In this document: positions 33,423 to 40,980 of the stretch, one piece after another
Layout of the letters: every line of letters begins with the position of its first letter
Numbering within the stretch: position 1 is the stretch's first letter
Assembly: GCA_938041555.1 (NCBI GenBank)
Contig: CALIAC010000013.1
Location: forward strand, 1 to 44,172
DNA length: 44,172 bases
Direction of reading: 5' to 3'
From: an uncultured Candidatus Saccharibacteria bacterium
GTDB lineage: Bacteria > Patescibacteriota > Saccharimonadia > Saccharimonadales > Saccharimonadaceae
Notes under the pieces: generated by a model
Told to the model about the DNA's origin: nothing
Databases searched by the model: none
Seen by the model: the letters and a program-made list of their open reading frames with translations, nothing else
Position numbers and translations under genes: made by a program

Positions 33423-33809
33423 ATGGTTAAAATTGCCATCATCGAAGACGACCAAACCATCAGCCAAATGTACCGCATGAAGTTCGAAGCGGCTGGCTTT
33501 GCGGTGGAAGTTGCAGGCGATGGCAAAGCTGGCATCATGCTGGTGCAGCGAACTCACCCCGACATCATCCTGCTCGACCTCCAAATGCCCCACCTCAATG
33601 GTGCCGACACACTCGAGCACATCCGCGCTTACTCATGGGGTAAGGATATCCCAGTTATCGTCCTCACTAACCTTGGTCACGAAGAAGCTCCCAAAAAACT
33701 CCAGCACCTTGGTGTCCACAGCTACATTGTCAAAGCCGAACTTACCCCCAGCCAAGTCGTCAAGCGAGTAGAGGAAGCTTTGCCGGAGCGTGGGGTGATA
33801 ACGGAATAG
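33423..33809 (+). CDS. Single-domain (CheY-like) response regulator
   Basis: A 128-aa receiver domain with no output domain. Conserved residues: acidic pair in IIEDDQ, phospho-acceptor Asp in IILLDLQMP (about 47-53), Thr in VIVLTNLGH and Lys in YIVKAEL. It probably relays phosphate from the divergent kinase, acting by protein contact, for example on pili or a partner enzyme. The ATG at 33423 (not the frame opening at 33378) fits the receiver-domain start and the promoter position. Confidence 0.9.
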   Translation: MVKIAIIEDDQTISQMYRMKFEAAGFAVEVAGDGKAGIMLVQRTHPDIILLDLQMPHLNGADTLEHIRAYSWGKDIPVIVLTNLGHEEAPKKLQHLGVHSYIVKAELTPSQVVKRVEEALPERGVITE

Positions 33810-33824
33810 CAACAAACTAAACTA

Positions 33825-34550
33825 CTAGTGAAGCCACCAACACCGCTCGGCGGCCAACTCGTCAAGTTGAAAACCATCAAATTGCAAGCCTCGGAGTCGT
33901 GGCAGCAAAGGACGTATCTGTTCATCAAAAGCCGCGAGCTGTGTGCGGTAGTCTTGCAGTTGCTGTATTTGCTCGGTGTCTGTTAGCAGTCCTTTGTCGA
34001 CAAACCAATCGAGTGTTGCAAGCACGTTATGTACACGATCGAACTCATCAGAGTAGCTATTGTAATGGAACCACTCGTAGTCTTCACGAAGCCATTCGAC
34101 TGAATCTTGACTCATGTCCTTGGCAAGGCGAGGAAGTGCTGTCTCGGTGGCATACTCCATCGTATGACGAACGGCGTCTCGGCAGAATTCTGTATTGATT
34201 GTAGGTTTCAGAATTTCGACAATGATGTCTGCGCCGTCGCGCAATGACTGTGCATCGAAGGTGTCGAGAGCTTGGGGTGCTACATCGTCATTTAAGCGTT
34301 CAGTCCGTTCTTTATACTCCAGGCAGTACGATAGCGCATCGATATAATGTTCACGCGCCATCGGCTCACCTTCTTCATACTCAAGTACTGAAAAGTAACT
34401 TGCTCCATAGGCTAAGGTGAACAGTCGTAGCACTTCTTGATAGACAGGGTCGTCGCACGAGTCCTTAGATTTGACGACAGTGTTTTTGAACCATTCATCG
34501 GGAACAAGTCCAGATTCACTTGTCCATTTTTGATATAGTATGCTTGGCAT
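33825..34550 (-). CDS. Acidic helical protein of unknown function
   Basis: A 241-aa soluble protein, rich in Glu, Asp, Trp and Tyr (SQDSVEWLREDYEWFHYNSY, EEGEPMAREHYIDALSYCLE), mostly helical. No motif recognised. The ATG at 34550 is chosen because GGAGGTAAAA precedes it directly; two upstream in-frame ATGs have no signal. It converges on the response regulator (15 nt between stops). Composition resembles the other acidic orphans of this window. Confidence 0.7.
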   Translation of the reverse strand: MPSILYQKWTSESGLVPDEWFKNTVVKSKDSCDDPVYQEVLRLFTLAYGASYFSVLEYEEGEPMAREHYIDALSYCLEYKERTERLNDDVAPQALDTFDAQSLRDGADIIVEILKPTINTEFCRDAVRHTMEYATETALPRLAKDMSQDSVEWLREDYEWFHYNSYSDEFDRVHNVLATLDWFVDKGLLTDTEQIQQLQDYRTQLAAFDEQIRPLLPRLRGLQFDGFQLDELAAERCWWLH

Positions 34551-34904
34551 TTTTACCTCCATTGTTTTCACAGATCTTTTATTATTTTACTTAATTCTAC
34601 CACATCATTTTCCTTGTGCAATTGCAAAAAACTTCAGCTTAACCAACAATAACCAGTCCGCGCATTCTTCAACAATCAACAAATTAATGACTACACTTGG
34701 CGTATGTGCTATCTTTGTGAATCATCTCACCAGTAATTCCTCATCATCCCCTATTCTCATCTCTATATACGTGACATGTATGTTACTGTTGAGTCTCTTA
34801 TTCACTTTTCTACATTACATATCATATAAACCTTATGGTACCAGTCTCACAAATTGGAGGCAGTTTGGATTCTCGCGTCAGTGGTGGTACAATAGGGCTA
34901 GTAA
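34551..34904. other. A+T-rich intergenic stretch, no supported gene
   Basis: Between the acidic protein start and tRNA-Arg. A forward hydrophobic open frame exists (to 34914), but it has no ribosome-binding site or promoter, runs into the tRNA and has unlike codon use. A TACAATAGG-like tRNA promoter -10 lies just before 34905. Confidence 0.5.
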
Positions 34905-34981
34905 GCACCCGTAGCTCAGCGGATTAGAGTACTTGGCTTCGAACCAAGTGGTCGCAGGTTCGAATCCTGCCGGGTGTACCA
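34905..34981 (+). tRNA. tRNA-Arg (UCG anticodon), CCA encoded
   Basis: GCACCCG pairs with CGGGTGT (terminal G-T), anticodon stem CTTGG/CCAAG with loop CTTCGAA (anticodon TCG), T-arm CAGGTTCGAATCCTG, discriminator A and encoded CCA. Confidence 0.95.
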
Positions 34982-34996
34982 ACTTTGTTCTATATT

Positions 34997-35022
34997 ACCC
35001 AGCTTGTCTGGGTTTCTTTATA
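34997..35022 (+). terminator. Terminator of tRNA-Arg
   Basis: ACCCAG (34997-35002) pairs with CTGGGT (35008-35013), 5-nt loop, followed by TTCTTTAT. Confidence 0.7.
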
Positions 35023-35053
35023 TGGCATGATTTATGCTACAACTTACCAATAT

Positions 35054-35090
35054 AAAAGGGGTTGGCACACTGCTGACCCCTTTTTTTTGC
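35054..35090. terminator. Bidirectional terminator
   Basis: AAAAGGGGT pairs with ACCCCTTTT, with an inner GCA/TGC, and eight T follow on the forward strand; the reverse strand ends in TTTTATA. Placed after tRNA-Arg and after the reverse TM2-like gene. Confidence 0.75.
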
Positions 35091-35116
35091 TGCACTACTG
35101 CCATACACAATAACGA

Positions 35117-35656
35117 CTAGTAGTACGTTGACGACCGCATAGGTCCCGTTGTACTTGTTGTTTGCCACATGACTACCCCGGCCGCCAGTAGGATCAAGAA
35201 GACAACAATCGCCACTGCCGCCAAGATAAGGCCAACAATGTAGGCGATTTTAAGCCCCTGCGCCCACGTCTTGTCGCGCTCGGTCGCAACATATGGCGTA
35301 CCATTTGCATCTGCTGTGGTACTCGTCAGCAAGAAGAAGTCGACGATACCCCAAACAGACAAGACAGACAGCCCCAACATCGAAACAATATTAACATACG
35401 GCACGACTGCCGTTACCGTACAGCCCACCGCAATCCAAAAGCGGATTTTGCCCAGCTCGTCACCACGATACCAACGAGCCAAGCCGTACTGCCCCATAAA
35501 CGCAGCGAGGGCGACGACCGCCAAGTAGTTGCGCGGCGAAGTATCGACCGGTGCAGCTGTGGCAGCTGGTACGACTGGTTGGCTAGCAGCTGGAGCTGTG
35601 TGCGATGTTGCCTCAGCTGGTGGTGTTGGTTGTGCTGTAGGTTGTTCGTTTGCCAT
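35117..35656 (-). CDS. TM2-domain-like membrane protein
   Basis: A 179-aa protein. The first 50 residues are Pro/Ala/Thr-rich and disordered. A TM2-like unit follows (FMGQYGLARWYRGDELGKIR, then WGIVDFFLL), then one more long helix (IVGLILAAVAIVVFLILLAA). The GxxGxxRFYxG-to-DxxxL pattern is typical of TM2 proteins, whose function is poorly known. ATG at 35656 is set by GGGAGAA upstream; the longer frame lacks a signal. Confidence 0.75.
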   Translation of the reverse strand: MANEQPTAQPTPPAEATSHTAPAASQPVVPAATAAPVDTSPRNYLAVVALAAFMGQYGLARWYRGDELGKIRFWIAVGCTVTAVVPYVNIVSMLGLSVLSVWGIVDFFLLTSTTADANGTPYVATERDKTWAQGLKIAYIVGLILAAVAIVVFLILLAAGVVMWQTTSTTGPMRSSTYY

Positions 35657-35826
35657 TGCTATTCTCCCGATTAAACTCTCTTGCCCCATAGTAATGCGTT
35701 TTTGGCAAAAAGACAAGCAAGTGCTGCAGCAAAAGAGCTTTTTAATTCACCTCGCCGCCTCTTGACAGAACCCCGGGCTATCCGCTATAGTAAAAGGGCT
35801 TTGCACGGGTAGTGCAAGCGCGACAT

Positions 35827-35903
35827 GGGCCAGTAGCTCAGCTGGTTAGAGCACCTGCCTCTTAAGCAGGGTGTCGAGGGTTCGAGCCCCTCCTGGCCCT
35901 CCA
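35827..35903 (+). tRNA. tRNA-Lys (CUU anticodon), CCA encoded, U73
   Basis: GGGCCAG pairs with CTGGCCC, anticodon stem CCTGC/GCAGG with loop CTCTTAA (anticodon CTT), T-arm GAGGGTTCGAGCCCCTC, encoded CCA at 35901-35903. The discriminator base is U (35900), whereas tRNA-Lys normally has A73. Confidence 0.93.
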
Positions 35904-35911
35904 TAGTATGT

Positions 35912-35940
35912 AGTCCTCGGTATTGCCAGAGGACTGTTTG
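35912..35940 (+). terminator. Terminator of tRNA-Lys
   Basis: AGTCCTC (35912-35918) pairs with GAGGACT (35929-35935) around a 10-nt loop, followed by GTTTG. Confidence 0.6.
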
Positions 35941-35996
35941 CTATAGAGATACCTATTACAAGCATTAACCACATATTTACGAAAGGACTACACCTT

Positions 35997-36827
35997 ATGC
36001 TCACTCCATCGCTCAACGGCCGCGAGCTCGCCAGCTTCATCAAGCAGCGCCAAGCCCGCCAAGTGCGCCACTTACGCCAAGCGCATGGTATCACCCCCAA
36101 GCTGCTCATTATCACTCCGCTTAACGCATCGGGGCCAATCAATGCCTACGTGCGCTACAAGCAAGCCTACGCCGCCGATATTCTCGTTGAGACAGAGGTA
36201 GCGCCAACTGCCGAGGCAAATATGCCAGCTGCGATCGACCGAGCGAACAACGACCCACACATCCATGGTATTATCGTCCAACTGCCGCTCAACGACCCAT
36301 CGCAAACAGACGCCATCGTCCAGCGTATCTCTCCTGCCAAGGACGTCGATGGCCTGAGTGGCCCGCACGCCGCCTATACGCCAGCAACGGCGCAAGCGAT
36401 CGATTGGCTACTGGCAGGTTACAATATTAGCCTCGATAATAAGCAGCTCGCCATCATTGGGCGAGGGCGGTTAGTAGGCGCACCACTGGAGCGGCTGTGG
36501 CGCGACCGCGGCTTGACTGTAACAGTGTGCGACCGCCAAACGCCTAATACTACAGAGATCATCGCTGCAAGTGACGTCATCGTCACCGCCACTGGCCAGC
36601 CCCATCTCATCACAGCGGATATGGTCAAAGCAGGTGCAGTGGTCGTCGATGCTGGCACAGCGAGCGAAGGTGGTGTTATCGTTGGCGATGTCGACCCAAG
36701 CGTGCGCCAGCGCAGCGACGTCACTCTCACCCCAGAGAAAGGTGGCGTGGGCCCTCTCACCATCGCCGTAATGATCGACCACGTTATCCAGGCAGCGCAG
36801 GCAACAGTCGAGTCTAGCAAGAAGTAG
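35997..36827 (+). CDS. folD: FolD, methylene-THF dehydrogenase/cyclohydrolase
   Basis: Bifunctional cytosolic enzyme interconverting 5,10-methylene-THF, methenyl-THF and 10-formyl-THF; 276 aa. Catalytic Tyr and Lys in YVRYKQAYA, then IIVQLPLNDP, SPAKDVDGL, the NAD(P)-binding region LAIIGRGRLVGAPLERL and TPEKGGVGPLT. The usual DGFHP box reads DGLSGPH and IGRS reads IGRG, small departures. AAAGGA (35982-35987) precedes the ATG by 9 nt, so it uses a normal leader. With glyA at 40981 it gives the cell a serine-to-formyl-THF route. Confidence 0.95.
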   Translation: MLTPSLNGRELASFIKQRQARQVRHLRQAHGITPKLLIITPLNASGPINAYVRYKQAYAADILVETEVAPTAEANMPAAIDRANNDPHIHGIIVQLPLNDPSQTDAIVQRISPAKDVDGLSGPHAAYTPATAQAIDWLLAGYNISLDNKQLAIIGRGRLVGAPLERLWRDRGLTVTVCDRQTPNTTEIIAASDVIVTATGQPHLITADMVKAGAVVVDAGTASEGGVIVGDVDPSVRQRSDVTLTPEKGGVGPLTIAVMIDHVIQAAQATVESSKK

Positions 36828-36979
36828 CCGTTACTTGGCCTCTGTAACTCAGCAGAATTTACATCATTACTCTCTCGTGTTGCTGTTATAGGCGCACAGT
36901 CCTAACGCTGGGCTCTAAGGATCGGTACTACTCTGGGGCATGCTCCTTATAGCATCTCAAATCTATAGACACGATTGGT

Positions 36980-36998
36980 ATATTTCATCACGATATAT
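36980..36998. promoter_or_regulatory. Possible degenerate third MurA-type operator
   Basis: ATATTTCA (36980-36987) and CGATATAT (36991-36998) each differ by one base from the operator arms seen at murA and murB, but the spacer is 3 nt instead of 4. It lies about 80 bp upstream of the murB operator. Confidence 0.25.
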
Positions 36999-37049
36999 TA
37001 CAGATATTGTATAATATCGTCTTGTTATCCAGATTCAGGCTGGATCGGC

Positions 37050-37084
37050 TTGCAGATATATATCATGGGTGATATATTATACCT
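37050..37084 (+). promoter_or_regulatory. murB promoter with palindromic operator
   Basis: TTGCAG (37050-37055), 17-nt spacer, TATATT (37073-37078), 6 nt to the ATG. ATATATCA (37058-37065), N4, TGATATAT (37070-37077) forms a perfect 8-bp-arm palindrome across the spacer and the -10. The same core overlies the promoter of the HTH-murA gene. Confidence 0.75.
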
Positions 37085-38113
37085 ATGGATATTCGTACTG
37101 ACGTTTCACTCAAACCATATTTGACGATGCAGCTTGGCGGCAACGTCCATACTATGGTCGACCTCTATACCAACGATGATATCGTGGCGGCATGCACGAT
37201 GGCCCGCCAGCAGCAGGCTGAGTTCTTCGTCCTTGGCGGCGGGAGCAACACTCTAGCTCAAGACAGCGGCTTTGCTGGCATTGTAGCGCGCAACCGCATC
37301 CCGGGCTTCTCGGTCATTGCTGAGGATGCCGAATCGACAACAATCACCATTGGTGCAGGAGAGATTCTCGATGATGTCGTAGCAAGAACAGTGGCCAGTG
37401 GCCTGAGCGGCATTGAGGCGCTATCGGCTATCCCAGGTACAGCAGGCGCTGCGCCGGTGCAAAACGTTGGTGCATATGGGCAGGAGATTGCCGATACACT
37501 TGTCTCGCTCGAGGCGTACGATCGGCAGCAAGAGTGCTTTGTGTTGCTCAGCGCCGCCGACTGCGAGTTTTCGTACCGGCACAGCATTTTCCGGGGCCGC
37601 GAGATGGGGCGATATATCATCACAAGCATAACGCTCCGCCTGCGCAAGGGTTTACCACAGCCACCCTTCTACCAAGCCGTTCAAGATTATCTCACCTCCC
37701 ACGCTATAGCAGAGCCTACCCCGCAGGACATTCGTCAGGCCGTCATGACGATCCGTGCTGGCAAGCTGCCCGACCCTGCCAAGCTCCCCAATACTGGCTC
37801 ATTCTTCAAAAACGCGATCATTTCCAGCGAGGCATTTGTTCAGCTCCAGCAGCACTACCCTATAGTGCCGCACTATGCCCTGCCCGATGGGCGCGTTAAG
37901 GTGCCATCAGGCTGGCTCATCGAGCAAGCGGGGCTCAAAGGCAGCGTTCTCCACGGCATGAAGGTGCACGACAAGAACGCTGTGGTGCTCATCAATCAAT
38001 CGGCCACCAGCTACCACGATCTTGCTGCCGCTCGCGAGGAGATTATTCGCACGGTAGAGGAAAAATTCGGCATCACCATTGTGCAAGAACCACTCGAAAT
38101 GCCAGCGGTGTAA
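37085..38113 (+). CDS. murB: MurB, UDP-N-acetylenolpyruvoylglucosamine reductase
   Basis: FAD enzyme completing UDP-MurNAc after MurA; 342 aa. FAD-binding FFVLGGGSNTLAQDSGF, IPGTAGAAPVQNVGAYGQEI, YRHSIF, the catalytic Ser region NTGSFFKNAI, SGWLIEQAGLKG and the C-terminal catalytic Glu in QEPLEM are all present; the layout suits the E. coli-like (type I) form. Its ATG follows the -10 by 6 nt (leaderless), and its promoter carries the operator shared with murA. No other mur or fts gene is adjacent. Confidence 0.95.
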   Translation: MDIRTDVSLKPYLTMQLGGNVHTMVDLYTNDDIVAACTMARQQQAEFFVLGGGSNTLAQDSGFAGIVARNRIPGFSVIAEDAESTTITIGAGEILDDVVARTVASGLSGIEALSAIPGTAGAAPVQNVGAYGQEIADTLVSLEAYDRQQECFVLLSAADCEFSYRHSIFRGREMGRYIITSITLRLRKGLPQPPFYQAVQDYLTSHAIAEPTPQDIRQAVMTIRAGKLPDPAKLPNTGSFFKNAIISSEAFVQLQQHYPIVPHYALPDGRVKVPSGWLIEQAGLKGSVLHGMKVHDKNAVVLINQSATSYHDLAAAREEIIRTVEEKFGITIVQEPLEMPAV

Positions 38114-38467
38114 TGAGTCAAATAATGTATAACATCTGCACATAATCTTATCTATTTACCCCTGTTAATCAATAGTTTTTGTGATATAGATGTAGTCAAG
38201 CAGGCAAGATAGATACCTATTTTTGAGTATCTTTATTTATCGTTCTCATATTAACCAAAGCACTCCTTAATATAAGGATGACGATTGACATTGCACCTGC
38301 ATAACGAAATAGTGTTAAAGAGTCTTGAATACCGTTCCTTTAGACACCCCTTTCTTATCCTTTCGTCGATAAATCATGGGTGCAATTGGGGCAAAGTAGG
38401 CCGCGATTCAGCTCAATTCACCTTCTCACCTCTTGCACTTTTACCCCAAAACCCTTATGCTAATTGC
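38114..38467. other. Intergenic region between murB and the pilin genes
   Basis: No gene seen. It holds a murB terminator (AGATAC 38211-38216 / GTATCT 38227-38232, then TTATTTAT) and the promoter of the first pilin gene: TTGCAC (38433-38438), 17-nt spacer, TATGCT (38456-38461). Confidence 0.6.
38211..38240 (+). terminator. Terminator after murB
   Basis: AGATAC (38211-38216) pairs with GTATCT (38227-38232), then TTATTTAT. Stem is short, so strength is uncertain. Confidence 0.5.
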
Positions 38468-38986
38468 ATGAGGGTACGACGCGGGTATACAATCGTGGAA
38501 ATTATTATTGTGCTGGCAATCATGCTGGTGCTGCTAGTGTTGGGCGTGGTGACGCTCAATAATGCGCAGCGCTCCTCGCGTGATACCGCCCGCACCACCA
38601 CTGTAGAGACGGTGGCGCGCAGCCTTGAATCCTTCTACAACGGTGATGCAACTGGTACGTCGGGCGAGCAAGGCCACCGCTACCCGTCGGCCGAGCAGTT
38701 TTTGACCTCGCTTAATGGCACGGCAATTCGCCATATCCTCCCTGGACTATCTGAGGATAGCTACCAGTACCCATCACGTAGCGGCCAGCAAGCGCTCTTT
38801 GTCCAGTCGCCAAGCAATGGTATTAGCAAAGATAGTGCCACAGTCGATCGCTTCGTCTACGAGCCGCGCGCCCGCGATGGTTCGCTCTGCGTCACCACCA
38901 GTCAAGAGTGTAGCCGTTTCTTCCTCTACTACCGGCTAGAGCGCGCACCAACAGTAACGATAACCATCACGAGTAACCATCAATGA
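38468..38986 (+). CDS. Type IV pilin-like protein
   Basis: A 172-aa class III signal protein: short basic leader MRVRRG, cleavage before Y, then TIVEIIIVLAIMLVLLVLG with the conserved Glu at +5 of the mature protein. The remainder is a soluble head with two Cys (SLCVTTSQECSRF) near the C-terminus, likely a disulfide. Prepilin peptidase would cleave and methylate it. Frame is open from 38285, but the ATG at 38468 fits both leader and promoter (TATGCT, 6 nt). First of three overlapping pilin-like genes. Confidence 0.85.
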   Translation: MRVRRGYTIVEIIIVLAIMLVLLVLGVVTLNNAQRSSRDTARTTTVETVARSLESFYNGDATGTSGEQGHRYPSAEQFLTSLNGTAIRHILPGLSEDSYQYPSRSGQQALFVQSPSNGISKDSATVDRFVYEPRARDGSLCVTTSQECSRFFLYYRLERAPTVTITITSNHQ

Positions 38987-39390
38987 AGCATAGTCCAGAC
39001 GCTGGCTTTACTCTGGTAGAGATGTTGGTGACGATGGTGCTGGGCGTGCTCTTTGTTGGGACGCTCTATCAGCTGTATATTGTGACGATCCAGAGCGCAA
39101 CGGAGGCCAATCGTGATGCCAAGGCAAGCATTGTGGGGTATGAGCTGCTCCGCCGCGAAGTTGGCGATGGCACACCAACGCCGTGCACAAACCGCGCGGC
39201 TAATCGCAACCTCACGACTGACCACTCACTGGATACCGATGGCTTACCTCAGCCTGTTAGTGCCACTATCGTCGTTGATTGCCCCTATAGCACTACCGCG
39301 CCACAGATAAGCCGTGTATCGGTAACGGTACGCTACGGGCAAGGCTCTAGCCAATCGGAGGTTCGCCATGCGATTCTCAGCAGCCACTAA
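38983..39390 (+). CDS. Minor pilin-like protein
   Basis: A 135-aa protein with leader MKHSPDAG, cleavage before FTLVEML, Glu at +5 and one hydrophobic helix (VTMVLGVLFVGTLYQLYIV). Head is short with two Cys (TPCTNRAA, VDCPYS). Its ATG overlaps the previous stop (ATGA), so translation is coupled. Confidence 0.82.
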   Translation: MKHSPDAGFTLVEMLVTMVLGVLFVGTLYQLYIVTIQSATEANRDAKASIVGYELLRREVGDGTPTPCTNRAANRNLTTDHSLDTDGLPQPVSATIVVDCPYSTTAPQISRVSVTVRYGQGSSQSEVRHAILSSH

Positions 39391-40183
39391 TATCCGCGAG
39401 CGGATGCAGCAGCTCATCCGCCGCATCTACCCTGCACGACACCAACAGCGTGGCTTTACTGTCGTGGAAATGCTGGTGGTGATTCCGATTATCGTGGTAG
39501 TAGTTGGTGTGTTGGTTGCTGCCTTAGTGGGGCTACTGAGCTCGATTGTTATCTCTAATCAGCGTGGTGCACTGACGTATGCTATGGAAGATGCGCTTGA
39601 CCAAATCGAGCAGGACGTCCGCCTAGCGACAAAGGTCGAGAGCAAAGCCGTCGCAGCCAACTGGGCGCAGCACTTCGCGGGCGATAACGTCTTGATCCTT
39701 ACCCAATATGCCACCGACCGCAATCCCTCCGACACCCAGCGTGAACTCATCTATCTCAATAGCCAAGCCAACCCCTGCCGCAGCCAAGCCGAGCTCGCCG
39801 CCAAACTCTACCGCACAAACAACCCTCTTACCGTCAAGGTTGTCTACTTTGTGCAAGGTACCACCCTCTGGCGGCGAACTATCGTGCCAAGCCAATACAA
39901 ATTCAATGCTACCAACCCCAGCAACAACACGATGTGTGGCCAGCCCTGGCAGCAAAGCACTTGCAACTACACTGGTGGCCCTTGCAAAGCGCTCGATACA
40001 CGCGTCGCGAATAATGTATCGAGCATTCGCTTTGGCTATGCAACAGGCTTTAATCAAGCGGCCAGCACCACACCAAACGATAGCACCACCGTCGTCTCTG
40101 CCACAGTGGATATTGCCGCCCTCAGCACTGGCCAGACCATTCACGCCCGAGGGTCGATGCAAGCTCGGCGGATTAATAATTAA
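39368..40183 (+). CDS. Minor pilin-like protein, PilW/PilX-like position
   Basis: A 271-aa protein with an unusually long leader of about 29 residues, cleavage in QQRG|FTVVEML, Glu at +5, helix IPIIVVVVGVLVAALVGLL, and a large beta-rich head with Cys pairs (NPCRSQAEL, NTMCGQPW, STCNYTGGPCKA). Starts inside the preceding gene (23-nt overlap). The size and position in a minor-pilin row recall PilW, a pilus tip protein; that name is only by analogy. Confidence 0.8.
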   Translation: MRFSAATNIRERMQQLIRRIYPARHQQRGFTVVEMLVVIPIIVVVVGVLVAALVGLLSSIVISNQRGALTYAMEDALDQIEQDVRLATKVESKAVAANWAQHFAGDNVLILTQYATDRNPSDTQRELIYLNSQANPCRSQAELAAKLYRTNNPLTVKVVYFVQGTTLWRRTIVPSQYKFNATNPSNNTMCGQPWQQSTCNYTGGPCKALDTRVANNVSSIRFGYATGFNQAASTTPNDSTTVVSATVDIAALSTGQTIHARGSMQARRINN

Positions 40184-40413
40184 CAAAGCCAAGAGAGGTC
40201 GGCATGACGCCATCCGGTTATGCTTGCCCTATCACACGATCAACCGAGGTGGCGGTGCGTAATATGCAACCTTGGCTTGCACAATATACTGTTATTTTGG
40301 CAAATACCCTAGCTCTTTTGCCCGTATCGCCAGCATCATACCATCTAAAAAATTCGTTATACATCTGTGCTCAAAAAGCTTGTGTTTAATGAATGTTCGT
40401 AGTATGATCGTAA

Positions 40414-40444
40414 TATAATCAGTAACAAGGAGGGGTAACTCTGT
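40414..40444 (+). promoter_or_regulatory. Promoter -10 and strong ribosome-binding site of the main pilin
   Basis: TATAAT (40414-40419) and AAGGAGGGG (40427-40435), 9 nt before the ATG. This is one of the few strong Shine-Dalgarno leaders here, fitting high expression. The rest of the 260-base gap from 40184 holds no supported gene. Confidence 0.65.
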
Positions 40445-40858
40445 ATGACAACAAAAACTCAACGTAACCTGCGCGGTTTCACAATTGTCGAGCTTCTCAT
40501 CGTGATTGTGATCATCGCCATCCTAGCGGCTATTACCATCGTCGCTTACAACGGTATCCAGCAACGCGCTCGTGACTCTGCAGCCGCTGGCGCTGCATCG
40601 CAGCTCTCGACCAAGGTAGAGGCATGGAACAGCCAGAAGGGTGAATACCCAACAGCCGCGCAAGTCAGTAGCAATCTTGTTGACGATAAAGTAACTGAAG
40701 CAAAGATCGATCCAGACCTTAAGAAGAAGATCATCACATCTGGCACACCAAGCAACGATACCCCTGTCTTGTACACCCAGTGCAGCAGTGGCAAGGGTGC
40801 GAAAATCACCTACAAGAAGGGCGATAAGACTGAGGACATCGTCCGCGGCAACTGCTAG
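40445..40858 (+). CDS. Major type IV pilin (PilA-like)
   Basis: A 137-aa prepilin: leader MTTKTQRNLRG, cleavage before FTIVELLIVIVIIAILAAIT, then NGIQQRARDSAAAGAASQL as the rest of the alpha-1 spine and a small head closed by a Cys pair (YTQCSS, RGNC at the end), the disulfide D-region pattern. Short head and strong ribosome-binding site suggest the main subunit. PilB, PilC, PilT and PilD are not in the window. Type IV pili are known in Saccharibacteria for attachment and twitching. Confidence 0.9.
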   Translation: MTTKTQRNLRGFTIVELLIVIVIIAILAAITIVAYNGIQQRARDSAAAGAASQLSTKVEAWNSQKGEYPTAAQVSSNLVDDKVTEAKIDPDLKKKIITSGTPSNDTPVLYTQCSSGKGAKITYKKGDKTEDIVRGNC

Positions 40859-40875
40859 GCTTGCTCTCAATCAAC

Positions 40876-40906
40876 AAAAACACCCGCTCTCTGGCGGGTG
40901 TTTTAG
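40876..40906 (+). terminator. Terminator of the main pilin gene
   Basis: ACACCCGC (40880-40887) pairs with GCGGGTGT (40894-40901), 6-nt loop, A-run before and T-run after. Confidence 0.85.
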
Positions 40907-40980
40907 ATATACGGATGTATTACTACTGCGCCTAGCGAGACGCAATTATCAATGACAGCGACAAACCTCTGACTTTTTGT

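Noticed and set aside
34540..34914. Forward hydrophobic open frame of 124 codons
   Set aside because: Overlaps the ribosome-binding site of the reverse acidic gene and runs into tRNA-Arg; no start signals; A+T-rich composition favours chance hydrophobic codons.
37612..37630. ATATATCA half-site inside murB
   Set aside because: No matching right arm at the 4-nt spacing; a single A+T-rich octamer is expected by chance.
40204..40389. Forward open frame of 61 codons between pilin genes
   Set aside because: No start signal and no protein-like pattern; lies in the leader region upstream of the main pilin promoter.
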